64,000 nucleotides of DNA from Gongronella butleri. Lineage: Eukaryota > Mucoromycota > Mucoromycetes > Mucorales > Cunninghamellaceae. This document shows, one piece after another, positions 46,664 to 60,259 of this stretch; the first letter of the stretch is position 1; each line of letters begins with the position of its first letter. Position numbers and translations under genes: made by a program. The notes under the pieces were generated by a model. It made no database searches, was not told where the DNA came from, and was given only the letters and a program-made list of their open reading frames with translations. Location of the stretch: contig JAIWZP010000013.1 of assembly GCA_025201375.1 (NCBI GenBank), forward strand, positions 434,001-498,000, in the 5' to 3' direction.

Positions 46664-47905
46664 TCACCGGTCTGTACGGATGTATTTCATCAATGCGTTC
46701 TTCAGGGACGCCTGGCGTTCTTCCTTGAGGGGCGGTTTGATTTTTTCGAGAGCGACCAGGGCGTCGTGGATGAGATCATCGATTTGATGGCGGTGGAACA
46801 CGTTTTCATTGGTGGGCATGACGCCGCTGGGCACCGTGGAACGCACGCGGGCCAGCCAGGACTTGATGGCTGTGATGTTGTCGACGGTGGGCGGGTCGTC
46901 GAGCGTGGGGGCGTTGAGGCGGTCGACAGTGTGGATGGTCGGCTGGTAATTGTGGTTCAGGCGCAGCAGGGTCGCTTGGTCAGCTACGTACAGTTGTATG
47001 TTTTCCATGGGCTTGCCACTCAGGAGGGTCAGGACTTGGATCAATTGCAGATTGTCATACACTACAGCAACGTGGCAAAGCATAAAAAGGGGGAAGAGAA
47101 AAAAAGATGGGAGGAAAGGGGGAGGAAAAGGTCAAAGGTTGCTCTTCTTTGGCTCATCCCATTGACCATGGGCACCATTCTCAGCAACATTCGCATGATC
47201 ACCTCACCAGCTGGCTTTGCCTTTTTTTTTCCCGCCCCTTTTGTATCTCGATTCTTTTTTTTTTTCCTTTGGGCATCTTTTTTCTTCTTTTTTTCATGTC
47301 CTTCGGCGCCAGTAGATGGTGTGTGAACACGTATGGCGGGAATGAAAGGGGGATCTTACCATTGTAGATCATATCGTTGCTGTTTGGGTCTGGAGAAAAA
47401 TTGAAGGTGTGGACAGAGAGGGGGCCAGTCATGTTGAATCTTGAGTCAATGTAGAGCACGGCCTTGACACGCCTGATGACCATTTGTTTCATGATTTGCT
47501 CGCGAGCGAGTGTGATGTCGGAGAAGCAGATGGTACGGAACTTATGATTGGGCAGGACTTGCTCGAGGTTGTCTTCGATGAAGGAGATGATATCATAGTT
47601 GACGACGCCAAAATAGACGATTAGAATGGTGCCCGCGGGGGTGACACGCTTGGGATTCAGGTACAATGCCGGCTGTTGAACATGTTGACCCTGCAAGCTG
47701 CTTGTGCGGTTGATGTACTCGACGGTGTACTGCTCATTCTGCGTGACAGGGGCGGCGGCATTGGTGACAAAGGACATGGAGGGTGTGGGTATTGCCATGG
47801 AGCCAGGGGCAAAGCCAAATGCTTGTTGAGCGTGCTGTTGTTGCTGGAATGGCTGCTGCTGTTGTAATTGGAATGGCTGCATCTGTTGCTGCATCTGCTG
47901 CTGCT

Positions 47906-47939
<34 letters not shown>

Positions 47940-50321
47940 CTGGTGGAATGGCTGTTGCTGGGGATCAGCGAACATGGCGTGGGCGCCTGACATGAGCATC
48001 ATCCCATTGTTGGCTTGAGGCATGCCATTTCCAGGCATGCTTTGATAAAATGGCAGTGGCGGCTTCGGCTGTGCTTGTGGCGAGAAGGGCTGCATTACCA
48101 TGGGCGTTGTCGTTGTTGTTGCCGTCGTCGTTGCCATCATGGAAGGGGCATTGGGTGCACTGGAAGCGTGGCTGGGCACATTAGACGAGGCCAATTGGCC
48201 AAGAGGCACACTGTTGGATGACGTCTCGGGAGGCGCAGCAGCTTTTGGCGCGGACTGCTCAGGTTTAGGGGCCGCGTTGTCGACGTCCATGTCCGTTGAA
48301 GAGGATGGAGGTGTGATGCGGGGTTTCTTGGGGGTGGAGGGGCTTGAATGAGACAATGGCGGCTGTTCTTGCGTGGATGCGTCGCGTTTGTTGGGATTCG
48401 TCCATTTTTTGTGCGGCGACGCGCGTTGCGTTGGTGACGACACGGGACGCGCGGCGGTGACATGTTCGGATTTAAGCGGGACAGCGGCCTTTTGCGATGA
48501 TTTGGTCTGATTAGACGAGGAAGTTGCTGCAGCAGGCGTGGACGCCGGTTTGCTGGTGGTGGACTGCTGTGTGGCTGGCACGGGCTTGCTGGCGGTAGGT
48601 TGTTGTGTGGCTGGCACGGGCTTGCTGGCGGTTGGCTGCTGTGTGGCTGGCACGGGCTTGCTGGTCTGCTTGGGAGACGCCTTTTGAGCCGATTTGACGG
48701 GAGATTTGGCGCGCGTGGGGGACGCGTCACGTCGCGTGTGTGATTCCGAGCGCGACCGGTTGCGAGACGGCGACCGCGATCGCGACCGCGACGATTCGCG
48801 GCGTGATTTGCTCGACTTGCCACGGTTTTCATTCTCGTGATGTTTTCCGTTCAAATGCCCCTTGTACGGCAACAAACCTAACAAAAAAAAAAAAAAAAAG
48901 TGAGAATTTCGTTCTCTTTCCCTCATTTTTTTCTTCATACGAAGTGTTTTTCCCCTGAGCATGACGCCATCGAGGTCACGGATGGCATCCCGTGCTTGGC
49001 TTTCTTGAGCATAGGTCACAAAGGCAATATTCCTCGAGTCAATGCGTCGGAATCGTTCCACATAGCCAAATTGACGCAATTCGCGCAAGATGACGTCCTG
49101 GGAGATGGCTGGCACGTTGGCCATGAAGACCATGCGGCGAGCCAAGTGTTCGTCTTCGTGGTGGTTGTCGTCGTCATCGTCATTGTTACGGGCACGGCGG
49201 CGGCGGCGGTCATGGTCGTTTTCGTCCTTGTCATCATGGTGGAGGCGCGTGGTGACGCCCCCAAGGCGACGCGAATCAAAGCCAGCGTTGCGAGTTGGGT
49301 GCGCGGGGTCGTCGCGCGACGGATTGCGCGTGGGGACGTCAATGGGCGTGCCTCCGCCCGCGCGGTTCGGCATCGACAGCCTCTTGTTGATGTCCGGGCG
49401 GCCAATCTCATCACGCGCGTCGCGTTCATGCTTGCCGCGATCGCGCGACGACGACGATGACGACGACGGAGACGGAGACGTGTCATTGGGGCGCCGCCGC
49501 ACCGTCACCGTCCGGCCCGACGAACTCACCTGGTCTTTGCTCGAATCGCTTTGCTTGCTATGGCTGCTTGGCTTGGGCTGCTTGTCGTTGCGGCTGTTGC
49601 TGCTGCTGCTGCTGCTGCGGGACAAGGGCGCCGACGTATCCTCCTTTTTGTGCTCATTCTTGCTGGTTTGGCTGGTCTTGCTGCTATTGCTGTTGCTGTT
49701 GCTGCTGCTGGACGACGTGGTGCCCTGGGACTTCGGTGCTTGTTGCGATTTCTGGGGTTGCTGTTGCGATTTTTGGGCTTGTTGCTGCGATTTCGGTGAT
49801 TGTTGTTGCGATTTTTGCACCTGCAGTTGCGATTGCGGCTTCGAGGCTTGCTGTTGTGGTTTTTGTGCTAGTTGTTGCGATTTTTGGGCCAATTGAGGTT
49901 TTTGAGCTTCTTGTTTCGATGGTTGGGCTTGTTTTTCCGGCAAGGCCGTCTTGGAGGAGGTTGTCGTGGGTTTGGAAGAAGAAGAGGAAGAGGACGAGGA
50001 TGGACCAGCCATAGGGGCTTGAGACGACGCTTGTTGGGCTTTCGCCGGTGGCTCCTTGGTCGCCGGCGCGCTGTCACGAGCCACCACCGGTGCTGGCACC
50101 GTGGAAGCAGCTGGCAGCGGCTTGGAAGGCAATGAAGAGGCAGGCGGCACCGGCGCTTGCGTTTGGATGGGCTCCATTGCCTGCTGATTGGAAGCAGGTC
50201 TTGTTTGAAGCGACGGAGGCGCCGCGGACGCACCCGCATTGCTCAAGTCTTTGTCATAGCCAGAGTCCAGCTGCTCCTTCAGCCATTGGCCAAAGTTAAA
50301 TGCTCCAGGAACGCCGGCCAT
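46664..50321 (-). CDS. RRM protein with SR, polyQ and NCOA5-like C-terminal regions
   Basis: Three large exons join in frame to more than 1,000 residues. The start MAGVPGAFNFGQWLKEQLDSG is followed by a long Ser/Gln/Pro/Lys low-complexity region. An RRM comes next (RNP2 VFMANVP, RNP1 NIAFVTYA, ending DGVMLRGKTL). After an intron there is an RS-rich stretch (RSRSRSPSRNRSRSE), tandem KPVPATQQ repeats and a glutamine tract near 47880-47940. The C-terminal domain (AGTILIVYFGVVNYDIISFIEDNLEQVLPNHKF...) resembles the anticodon-binding-like domain of NCOA5-type coregulators. It ends KEERQASLKNALMKYIRTDR. A nuclear role in splicing or transcription is likely. The last intron, about 300 bp, is unusually long for this window. 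Confidence 0.75.
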
Positions 50322-50673
50322 TACAAGAAAAAAGGGACGACGAAAGGGGTCACTATGTAAGAAAAAAAAAAAAAAAGGTGAAAGAAACAATAAAGAGAAT
50401 ATAACAATGCAGTAAAGGGGGGCGGTTGGAAGGATATATCAATTTTTTTTTCAACCTCCGAGCTTTTTTCTTTTCATTGCTAATCATCTGCTCTTGTTTC
50501 CATGGAATTTGTATTCAAAAAAAAAAAAAAAGAATGATGCGCGATGGTCTTTTCATGTTTAATGCAGTGAGTGGATGACAGGGAAAGTGTGTGTGTGTGT
50601 ATGTGAATAAAAATAAAATAAAGAATCATGCATGTGTACAAATTTAAAAAACAAAACAAAACAAAAAAGGGGA
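50322..50673. other. Intergenic region downstream of dhr1 and upstream of the RRM gene
   Basis: About 350 bp contain the RRM gene promoter and the dhr1 3' end. A short GTGTGTGTGTGTATGTG tract lies near 50590 and several A-runs follow. No coding frame is credible. Confidence 0.5.
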
Positions 50674-53600
50674 TCACATGAGAGTTGTCCAGCGCGTGCC
50701 GTCGCGTCGTTGTGTGACCTGGATGGCGGGCAATGGCCATCCCTTTGGGCCAAAGTTGGGGACAACGTGACAAAGGCGCTCATTGGGATTGCCTTTGACG
50801 GGCGTGGGCTTTGGGTAGTCGAGCGGGCGGCCAAAGGTGCAGAGGGCCTTGCCAATCTTGGACAGCCACTTGGCCTCGACGGCCGTGCACGATTTGAGCC
50901 ACGTGCGCTTGCTCTTGAACAGCTCGCTATAGACGAGAATCGCAGGCGGCTCTTGTCCATACAACACCGAGCTCGGATGGATGTACGCCACGTCGTCCGA
51001 CCACATCAGCTTGTACGGCACGTTGCTCGCGTTCTTGTACCGCGTGCCCTTGCCGCCTTCGGTCTCCACGACGTCCTGACGCATCGCAACGCAGTCAATC
51101 AGGCCCGTCAGCGCGACTTGGCGCAGCACCTTGAGCTGCAGCGCCGATGGCGGCTTCATCTTGGGGTCAACACACACATTCACGCCAGGGAAGTTGGCCG
51201 CCACCATGTTGGTCAGCTGGCGTCGCAACTTGCGAATGTCTTCCATCGCACGCGGCCGCAAAAAGCTCTCTTGGCAGAATTCCGCAGACCCGCCCGCATA
51301 TTCGTACGCGCCAACCACGTTCAAAAGCTTGATAATGTCGCTCTTGGGGTCCAGGGCCGCGTGGTTCTAGTTCAATGGGAGAGGAAAAAAAAAAAGAAAA
51401 AAAAAGTGAGAAAAAAGACGCGATTTTCCCAACGATGGACGCGCATTTGACGCGCTCTTTTTGTGTATTGGACATACCGCATGGGTCTGGTAATATTTCT
51501 TGCGGACGAGGCGGCGCTGCTTCTTGGCAATGAAAGATTCATTATGGAGGTGCGCCATTTCTTGCTTTTCAAGCGCGTCATCATCATCGTCGTCGGACCC
51601 GTCGTCCTCCTTGTCGCTCTCGCCAGGCTGCTTCTCGTCCAAATGGTAATCCTGGATAAAGGGATCGCCCACGGAAAGCGCAGACACAATGGCAATCACA
51701 AAAGGCAGACATCCATGCTGCTGACCAATGATGAGCCTGGCAAAAAAAAGGAAAATAAAAGCGAGTCAGACTGACGTCTCAATCCATTCGTGTGCCACTT
51801 ACATCTTGGCAAAGCGCGGCGTGATGGGGAATAAGGACATGGTGTCGCCAAAATCGGTAATTTGCTTCGTCGTGGTATGAACAGCACCAAGATAGCCAAG
51901 AATCTATCCAAACGCATGATCAGCATTTACATTTTGTGCCTAATTTTTTTGTTACCTTTTCAGCCTTGAACAGGCTCTCTCTGGGCGGTGGGGTGGGAAA
52001 AGGGAAATTGACCACATTATCAATGTGCATGGCCTTCATGTTCAACACGACGCCCTCAATGGGCATGCGCTGGATCTCAGGCAACGAGAATTGCTCGAAA
52101 TCATTGTCGAACACAGCAGATGAGTACAAGCGATAACAATGGCCAGGGCCCGTACGGCCTGCACGGCCCGCACGCTAAAAAAAAAAAAAAAACGACGGTG
52201 AGCAACAGAGCCCATTTCATGCACAATGAGATAGAAAAGGCGTGTTTTTCATGTACCTGATTGGCGGCGGCCTTGGATGTCCAGCCAATTTCAAACGATT
52301 GCACGCCCGTGTTGACGTCGTAGCGCCTGTCCTTGGCCTTGCCCGAGTCAACCACGTAGCGCACGCCTGGAATCGTCACAGACGTCTCCGCCACATTGGT
52401 CGCGACCACGCAAAGACGCGTGCCCTCGGGAGGCGGCTCAAAAACGCGCAATTGCGCCTGTGTCGGAAGCATCGAATACAAGGGAAGCACATGCAGCGGC
52501 GCTAGGATAAAAATTCATGGTTAAAATACAGCACAATTGGGGCAAGGACGGCGGGACGCCCTGTGTCTTAAGAGGGGTGCTTACCATCATCCACTTGATC
52601 CATCTCATCTTCATCAAAGCCAAGATCGCTGTCATCATCCTCCGAATCCGTGTCAATGTCAAAGTCTTCCTCCACCTGGTTCTCGCCCAGATCCACGTCC
52701 TCATTCTCGAGATCCTCTGTAGGAAAAAAAAAAAAAAGAATGAGTAAAGGCCCATTTCATTTTTTTACCTTCTTTTTTTTTTTTTTTTTTTTGGACGCGT
52801 ACCTTTGCCTGGCGCGGCGCGCTCGGTGTTTGTCTCCATGGCGTCGGCGGCGCGCTCCTTGGCAGCGAGTTTCTTGGGCGCATTGGCGGGCAATGGCGGG
52901 AATTTCTTGCGCAGGCGGCGGCACAGCTGTGTAATCTCGTTTTGACCCGTCAGGAACACGAGGATGCCGCCATGCGGCAGCCGCTGGTGGATCTTGCACA
53001 CCTTTTTGAACGCCTCGGCAAGGTGGTCGTCCGGCGTACGGCGGTTAAAGTGCGTGTTGACCTACAAACACACACAAAAAAACGCGTCAGGTGCACTTTT
53101 TCTTTTTTTTATTTCGTTGTCGCGCGCGGTTCTTACCGGGAATTGACGCGCATTGACGTTGATCACGGGCGGCGGTTTGGCAAACAGCGTCTTGTTCTCG
53201 GTAAAGTCCGACACGCGGAGCGTCGCAGACATGATCACCACGCGCAAAGGCTATAAAAAGGACGGTGTTAGCGCCTTTTTTGATTTTTTTTGATTTTTTT
53301 TTTTTTTACCTTGATCTTTTCACGGTCCTCACGGCTCAGTTGCGCGCGCAGCTTGAGCACGCGGCTGACGACACCAATGAGGATATCGGTGTTCAAATTG
53401 CGCTCGTGCGCCTCGTCGATGATCAATGTCGAATACTTTGTCAAGAGCAAATCTTGCGACAGCTCACGCAGCAACACACCATCCGTCATGAACTTGATGC
53501 GCGTTTTGTCCGACACGGTCGCATCGTAACGGATCTACAAGAGAGAGAAAACAATGAAGCGGAAAATGAGATCAGTGCCATATTTTTCTCTTTTTCTTCT

Positions 53601-55352
53601 TTTTTACCTGGTAGGACACTTCATCCTCGCCGAGATTGAGTTCCTGGGCGACGCGCTTGGCCATGCTGACGGTGGCGACACGCCTAGGCTGCGTAACGCC
53701 AATCAGGCCTGGGTTATCCGAGTCTGGGTGCGACCAGCCGGCCTCGTACAGGAATTGTGGCACCTGCGTCGTCTTACCGGAACCCGTCTCACCACAGATG
53801 ATCACCACCGTGTTGTTGCGGATCGCTTCCATGATCACCTGCTCCTCACCGCACACAGGCAGCTTCAGACGCGCTTCTTGGATCGCAGGGTCGCGGTTCA
53901 CAGGCACAGAAAAGTGCTAATATCAAAACAAAACCACAAGTGAGCCAACACGCCGCCACCTCACACCTCCCCGCCCCCCCCCCTTTTTTTTTTTACCTTG
54001 GAAATGTCGCTGCTGAGATCGCCGCCGGCATTGGCTTTGAGCAATTGAAGCTTGATTTCGTCGTCCTCCTCGACAATGTGCTTGGGCACGGGCCCCGTCA
54101 CGTGCTTGGCCGCCTCTTGCACCTGCTCGAGCGCGCTAGGACCCATGTCCGTGATCTCCTCCACGAGTGGACGCGCTTTGGGCTTGCCGTCTGCCGCCTC
54201 GTCGTCGCTGGACGTGTCATTCGCCGAGTCAGAGCTGTCAAACGAATCGTCCGAACCCACATCTTGGCCCTGACGCTCCTTGAACCGCCGGCGCGCCTCC
54301 TTGGGGATCGTCGACTAGGTCGTGAAATGAAAAAAAAAAGAAAAAGCGCGTCAGAAATGGCATTTTCTTCCATGTTCATGTGTTTTATCGTTTTTCGTTT
54401 CTTTGAACTTACTTTCTTGCGTTTGCGCTTCTTCAGAACCATGGGACCCGTGCCTTGCTTGAGTGCGCTGCCAACAAGGGCAGGCGCGTCAGCGGGGACG
54501 GCTGGCTCGGGCGCCTGGAACACCGACATGTCGAAATCTTCCTCATTCACCTCCTTTTCAACCACGAGAGGCCGCGCCAACTCGTCGTCGTCGTCGTCGC
54601 GACTGATCCCCGCCTTTTGCTCCAGCATCGCCTGCTTCAATTGTTCACGCAGCGTCTGTGCAGACCGACCAATCAGTTTGGACGATTTTAGCAAATCAGA
54701 CGACCACGACGATGTTCTGCAAAAAAAAAAAAAATAACAAGTGAGCCTTCTCTTTCCATGTGCCCCCAAATTGCATCTCTCATTGCTTACGAGAGATCGT
54801 CCATCAGGCCGGCACGCGCGTCCTTTTTCAATTTTTGATCCTGGAAATAAAAAGTGTGAGTTGTCACAGATTGGCGCAGGCAACGCTTTGATTTTCTTAC
54901 AATGTAGCGCTCCAATTTCTTGCGCTTCTTCTTGGACATATACTTGGTGGGCTAAAAGCAAATAAAAGGTCAGGGTGAGCACGTGTTGCGCAGTAAAATT
55001 CAAAAATGCCAAGTTCAAAGGTCTTATTGCATGGTAAAAGCTTACCATTTTGAATTTTGGCAGTTCGGCAGCCTCTCCAGCCGCTTTGGTCGGGTCGATC
55101 ATCTCGGCATTGGTGTCAACGGGTTCCCTGAGTAGATAAAAGACGAAAAAAAAAAGTCAACACCGCGACCCCAATTGCTCCATGGTAAAAGGACTGGATC
55201 GATATTGCTTACTTGGTCGCCGTCTGCTGCGCGACAATGACACCGTCCTGATTCTGCAAGCCACCGCCGCGTGCCTTGGGATGCGCACGCTGGTTCGGCT
55301 TGGCCGACGACGCTCGCGCCTTTTCATTGTAACGAGGGCGTGATTTACCCAT
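50674..55352 (-). CDS. dhr1: DEAH-box RNA helicase Dhr1/DHX37 (Ecm16), small-subunit processome
   Basis: At least sixteen exons, the most in any bounded gene here. The start [16 protein letters not shown] and short basic exons ([34 protein letters not shown]) form the nucleolar N-terminus. Helicase motifs follow in order: [10 protein letters not shown], Ia TQPRRVA, II DEAH (near 53415), [34 protein letters not shown] and [14 protein letters not shown]. An acidic insert ([22 protein letters not shown]) splits the RecA2 domain, as in Dhr1/DHX37. The C-terminal helicase-associated and OB-like parts ([27 protein letters not shown]) match that branch. Dhr1 removes U3 snoRNA from pre-rRNA during 40S assembly, the same pathway as esf2. 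Confidence 0.92.
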
Positions 55353-58249
55353 TTAAAAAGATCGCAATGGGTGAAAAAGATCAAGAAAGGGAAAGTGCAA
55401 ACGAGTAAGCGAAAAAAATGGTGGCTTTAGGATACTCGCCCTGCGGGGTTTGAAATCGCCCGTTCATGCAGATTTCCGCTTGAAACACTTGGATTTTGCG
55501 CGTCAATCAGGTCCAAACTGATACATCCACCTGCGGCCCGAATGCAGGTGTGTCTTTGCGGTGCTCTTTGAACCAGATGGATGGAACCTCAAGCAATTTC
55601 AATTCTTAAAACACGCATCGACAGATTTTTTCAATTTGCCCCCTTCCAAAAAGGACGTCGCGCTGGAAAACGCATGCCTGGATTTTGTGCGCGCCGAACG
55701 TCGTTTTGAGCCTTACAGCATGTCTCTACGTTGCGTGATTCACGACCAATCCTCAATTTCAAATATTGGCCAAATCGGCAAGGGGATCCCCTTGCCAAAT
55801 TTCGAAATTTGAAAAAGGCGGACCGAGCGCCAGGAAACTTTGCAGGCATAATAACATCGATCCCTGCTTCATTTCTTAGCGGGGCGCGACCAAGGGTCGA
55901 CACACGCGTTGTCGAGAAAATCGCCATTGGAAGTCTAAAACATCTGATTTTCGACCCTGGGGCATCTCGACAATGAGTGAACCGATTTCGCTCAAAAAGC
56001 GCATCATTCCGTGCAGAACGACCGCGCACGCCTGCTGATGCTCGTAATCATTTGAAAAACGCGCTTGCGCACGTGCCGCGACGCGTCTTGTCCCGCCGAA
56101 ATTGAGGCAATTTTCAACGCGTCATTGCGCGATCTCTGGGAAGACAATCCCAGGCGCTAAGCCAAGTAAAAGGTCGCGCCAGCGCAGGAATTTGCCTTTT
56201 GTCGCTTACCGCGCGCGGCTGCGGCCCGTTGCCATCGACCTATTGGTGTTTGAAAATAATACTTTTCACGAATCAAAACGCACAATGCTCGACAACGAGT
56301 GATCCAATCGCCGTTTTGAAAGCTACATGTGAAAGAGTCGCCCTGACGCTCCATAGCCACCAAGTTTGGAGGCATTCCGGCGACCTTACTCTCTTTCTCC
56401 CAAAATTTCATCCGAGGCTGCAAAAAATTAAAGGTCGCTCGATGGTCACAAAACTTGGCATGGACATGAAGATTGGCCACCAGATCCAATCTCACGAGTT
56501 TTCATTGCGGTTGCCTCTTTGTGAGGTGAACAAAAGGGGATTGAACACACAAACATATAAAAATCAGACCTTTGATTGATTTTCTCCGGATAACACCTTT
56601 TAGCGACGCCACGAAAACGTGGAATTCACGGGACGATGCAAGCAATTTTGATTTTGAAGCTTGTTTAGCCAGCGAACAGTAGCGAGATCAAAGGGAGTTT
56701 TCTTTAATTCAGCGTTTCACTCGCTCGAGCGTCACTAGACACGCACCAATACTCGCCCTGCAAGGCTTGGATGAAAGAGAGGGTCTTGTTCCACTTTCTG
56801 AGTACACAAGCCAACATTTGAAACCTACAGGACTGCTGCTATACATAGCAAAACCGCGTTTTTTGCTTTTATTTTTCGGTGAACTTCACTGTTGCAAGCT
56901 CATTGATGACACAAGTGGAGCGAGCACAGAGAATCCGAGGAAGGTTGAAAGCGAACGGTTGACACAGGATGCGATGGGAAGGGCCTCGTTTGCCTTGTGA
57001 CACCAAAAGAATAAAAAAGATCTACGCTGTCAGTTGCTGTGGTGCGCCCTCAACCTGGATTTTTGTTGAGCAATGGAGTCCAGGCTTGATCACGTGCGGG
57101 GCTGGCAGCATTGGCGGGGCCAGGCGGGCCAAGAGATGCTTTGGCCATAAGAGGGTTTCGACCTTTTTTTTGGTGACACACACGTCATTTCCATGATTTG
57201 ATGTTCTTTTTTACCTGGTAACCAATTAAGGTTGGTGTCAAGCCCCTCTTTTGCTTAATTTTGGACCCAAGGCACGGCAATGTGGACGGCAAAGTAGACA
57301 AAGCCCGAAGAACAGGGGGGAAAAAATGGGCGTCGTGTGCGTTTGCTCTTTCTTGTGCATGTGCTGCCGCAGTAACAATGAGGGAAGGCGGATGTGCTGC
57401 ACGGCATGCATGCATGGTGAGCCACGTCCCCTCGACCGTTATATTTAGAAACGCGGCGCGGCCGGGACCTTTCTCCACAAAAAAGAGCCGCCAAACATGA
57501 AAAAAAAGACTCGCTATTAGACTTGTGCAACGAGCCTTTCAAGGACAATACGTGGCTTTTGTGGCCATTTACGATAGCCGCGCTTGCCTTTTTGCTCACG
57601 GCACGGCAACAAGGGGGCTTGGATGCACCCAGAAAAAAAAAAAGATAAACGAGTTGCAAAATTGAGAAACTCATAGGCAAATAGGCATGTCTCGTTTGTG
57701 CAACCGTCGATCTTTTCCAGGGCATCTCGACTGTCTCATTGGAACATTTGGCGGCCTTGTTTGGGCGGGGCAAAAGCTATGGCACGATCACTTTTTTTTT
57801 TTGGCGCTAACGTCTGCTAGTTTAAAAAGCTGTCATTGGGCCATGCTGCTCCATTGGATGGAAAGAAACAATGGAAACACGGCCACGGCCCAAGTCGATG
57901 ATGGCGCCGAACCAAAAGGCCACAGGATGATCGGATGGCTTGGCTTGGCAAAGCTTGAGATTTCTCTCCCCCCTTTTCAACCTTGACTTGCCCCTTTTGT
58001 TTGGATCAAATTTGGCCAATTTATGTGCGCCTGAAATAATTTGATTCGGCGACCGCAGGTGCAGGCTACAAAAAGGGGGGGGAGGGAGGAGATCATCCCC
58101 AAGTTTTGCTGCTGTCATTTTTTTGTTCCCTTTTTCTTTTTTCTCTGCCTTTTTTTTTTTTTTTTTTTTTTTTGCGCGCCCACATCCGCCCATTTTCCCA
58201 CTTCCATTCTTTTTCGCCCCCATTTTTCTCTCTTTTTCGTGACGCCAAA
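55353..58249. other. Large gene-free gap between dhr1 and the LtrA-family gene
   Basis: About 2.9 kb separate divergent genes. The left 1.6 kb is repeat-like and contains copy D of the dispersed repeat (56275-56410). The right part, from about 57000, includes a CACGTG near 57094 and many short frames on both strands, none with a recognisable domain or consistent splice sites. The last 200 bp are T-rich promoter-like sequence before the LtrA start. Confidence 0.5.
56275..56410 (+). repeat. Dispersed degenerate repeat, copy D (weak)
   Basis: AATGCTCGACAACGAGTGATC and, 80-100 bp later, CCAAGTTTGG then CATTCCGGCGACC follow the order and spacing of copy B (GCTCATCAACGACTGG ... GAAAGTTTGG ... TTCAGGCGACC). 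The middle is poorly conserved, so this copy is tentative. Confidence 0.4.
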
Positions 58250-60223
58250 ATGAGCACGCGACGTACAGGCACGATGCGCCGCGGTCCGACGATGCGTGGT
58301 GTGCGCCGTGGACCGACGATTCTGCGCACGTACGACAATGACGAGCACGCCGAGGAATTCCGCGCGCTGAACGACGCCTCGGGGCTGACGGATGATGATG
58401 ACGATGTCGAAATGCAGCAACTGGACATCAACGACGAGAAGCAGGCGCGCCGACGCACGTTTGAGATGCATCAAGAGACAATGGCCGACGCCCTGCGTCA
58501 CCCCATCGAGGAATTCCATGCACACCAGTTACGCAAATCAGGCCAGATTGACCAGCACAGGTATAGCTAAATGGCAATCGATGACAGGGTCATCGGGGGC
58601 AACAAAAAAAAAAAAAAAAAAAAAAAAGGGAGACAAGGACACTGAAACGCCCTTTTTTTTTTTCTCAATTTGCGCTGCGATCAGCGACCAGAGCAAGGCC
58701 GTGGACGCCAGCCACGACTATATTGTTGGTAAGAAATGGATTGCACAAAAAAATGCGGGTTGCACAACATGGCGCTATCTCTGCATGAGTGATTTGGAAG
58801 GGAAAATGAGTGCAAATGAGTGGAGCCCCGTTGGAAAGCATGAAAAGTGCTCACACCTCGTTTGCTTGGTGCGTGATTTTTATTTTTGGCATGTGGTGGG
58901 TGGCAGTCGTCCATTTTAGGCAACTCAGGGGCAATCAGCGCTTCACATTGGACCATCAGACGGCTGAGCACTTTGCAAACAAGGTAAAAATTGTGTGCAA
59001 ATGGCAGAAGAAAAAAAAAGAGGGAGACATCCTCCCAGGAAATCAAAAAGAGAGGGGGGGGGGAAGGACAATTCACTGACTTTTTTTACAAAAAAAAAAA
59101 AAGGTGCGCCTGACTCCCCAGCAGCGGATTCAATTCAATGGAGTGCACGACACGGACGGTTTGACGGCGTTTTTGTACAAGTGCAAGATTGAATTTGCAA
59201 TCAAGATCCACCACAAGGCCGAATTGGCACGGATTGAGCACCAGGTGCATGAGGATTTGGCGCATCACATCGAGCATAACCCTGATCACGAGACCATGGC
59301 CTTTAGCGAGAATGTGTTTGTGGAATTTAAGCCCAAGACGCATCATCACGAGGCGGTGTTGCCGGTCGAAGCGTCGCGCCGACCGTTTTTCAGATACCCT
59401 GAGCCCGACTTGACGGCGGACATTGGCGTCGAAAAAGCGGCGTCGTGGCTCGAGCTCTTTTACGATTTGTTTTACGTGGCAACCCTCACCCAATTCACAC
59501 ACTCACACGTCATCAAGGACTGGGCTACCCTCGGTACCTATACATCCTGGTTCGTCATCACCTGGTGGGCCTGGATTTCAAGCTCATTGTAAGAAGAGAA
59601 AAAAAAAAAAAAGAGCGAAACGGAGCAAAATCCATGCTGACGCCTCTTTGTTTCTCTAGATACACCGCACGCTTTGACACGGACGACGTGGTGCATCACG
59701 TGTGGAAATGGATCGAGATGTGTGCCGTCAGTAAGTGACTCTTTCAAAAAAAAAAAAACGAAAAAAAGAGAAAAAACGCGTGCTTACACGACGCGACGCG
59801 TCTATTTAAAAGTTTGCATGGCGGGCAATTCCATGTATTTTTTGACGTCGCGTGGCTACGTGCTTGGTTACATTGCGCTAAAGGCGGTGCTTGTGGTTGA
59901 ATACTCGATTGTGCTGATTGTGGCCATTCGCATCCGATCAAAGTCCAAGGTGGCGCTGTCCATGTATGTTTTAGCGAACTTGGTGTCGATTGGGTTGTGG
60001 GCAGGTTCGCTGCTGATTCTCGAAATGGAGATCCATCGATTGCTGTGGTACCTTGGCATCCTCGTCGAGGTGCTTGTCAACATCCTTGTGCAAGACAAGC
60101 GGCTGTCGTGGGCCGCGAGCCATCTTGCTGAACGCCTTGGCCTGCTCACACTCATTGTCCTGGGCGAGAACCTGATGAACCTCGTGTCCTTTGTCGCCGT
60201 CACCACCACGGAAATACTCATGA

Positions 60224-60259
<36 letters not shown>

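Noticed and set aside
57255..57773. 172-codon minus-strand frame and several overlapping plus-strand frames in the last gap
   Set aside because: Composition is low-complexity, frames overlap on both strands, and nothing resembles a known protein.
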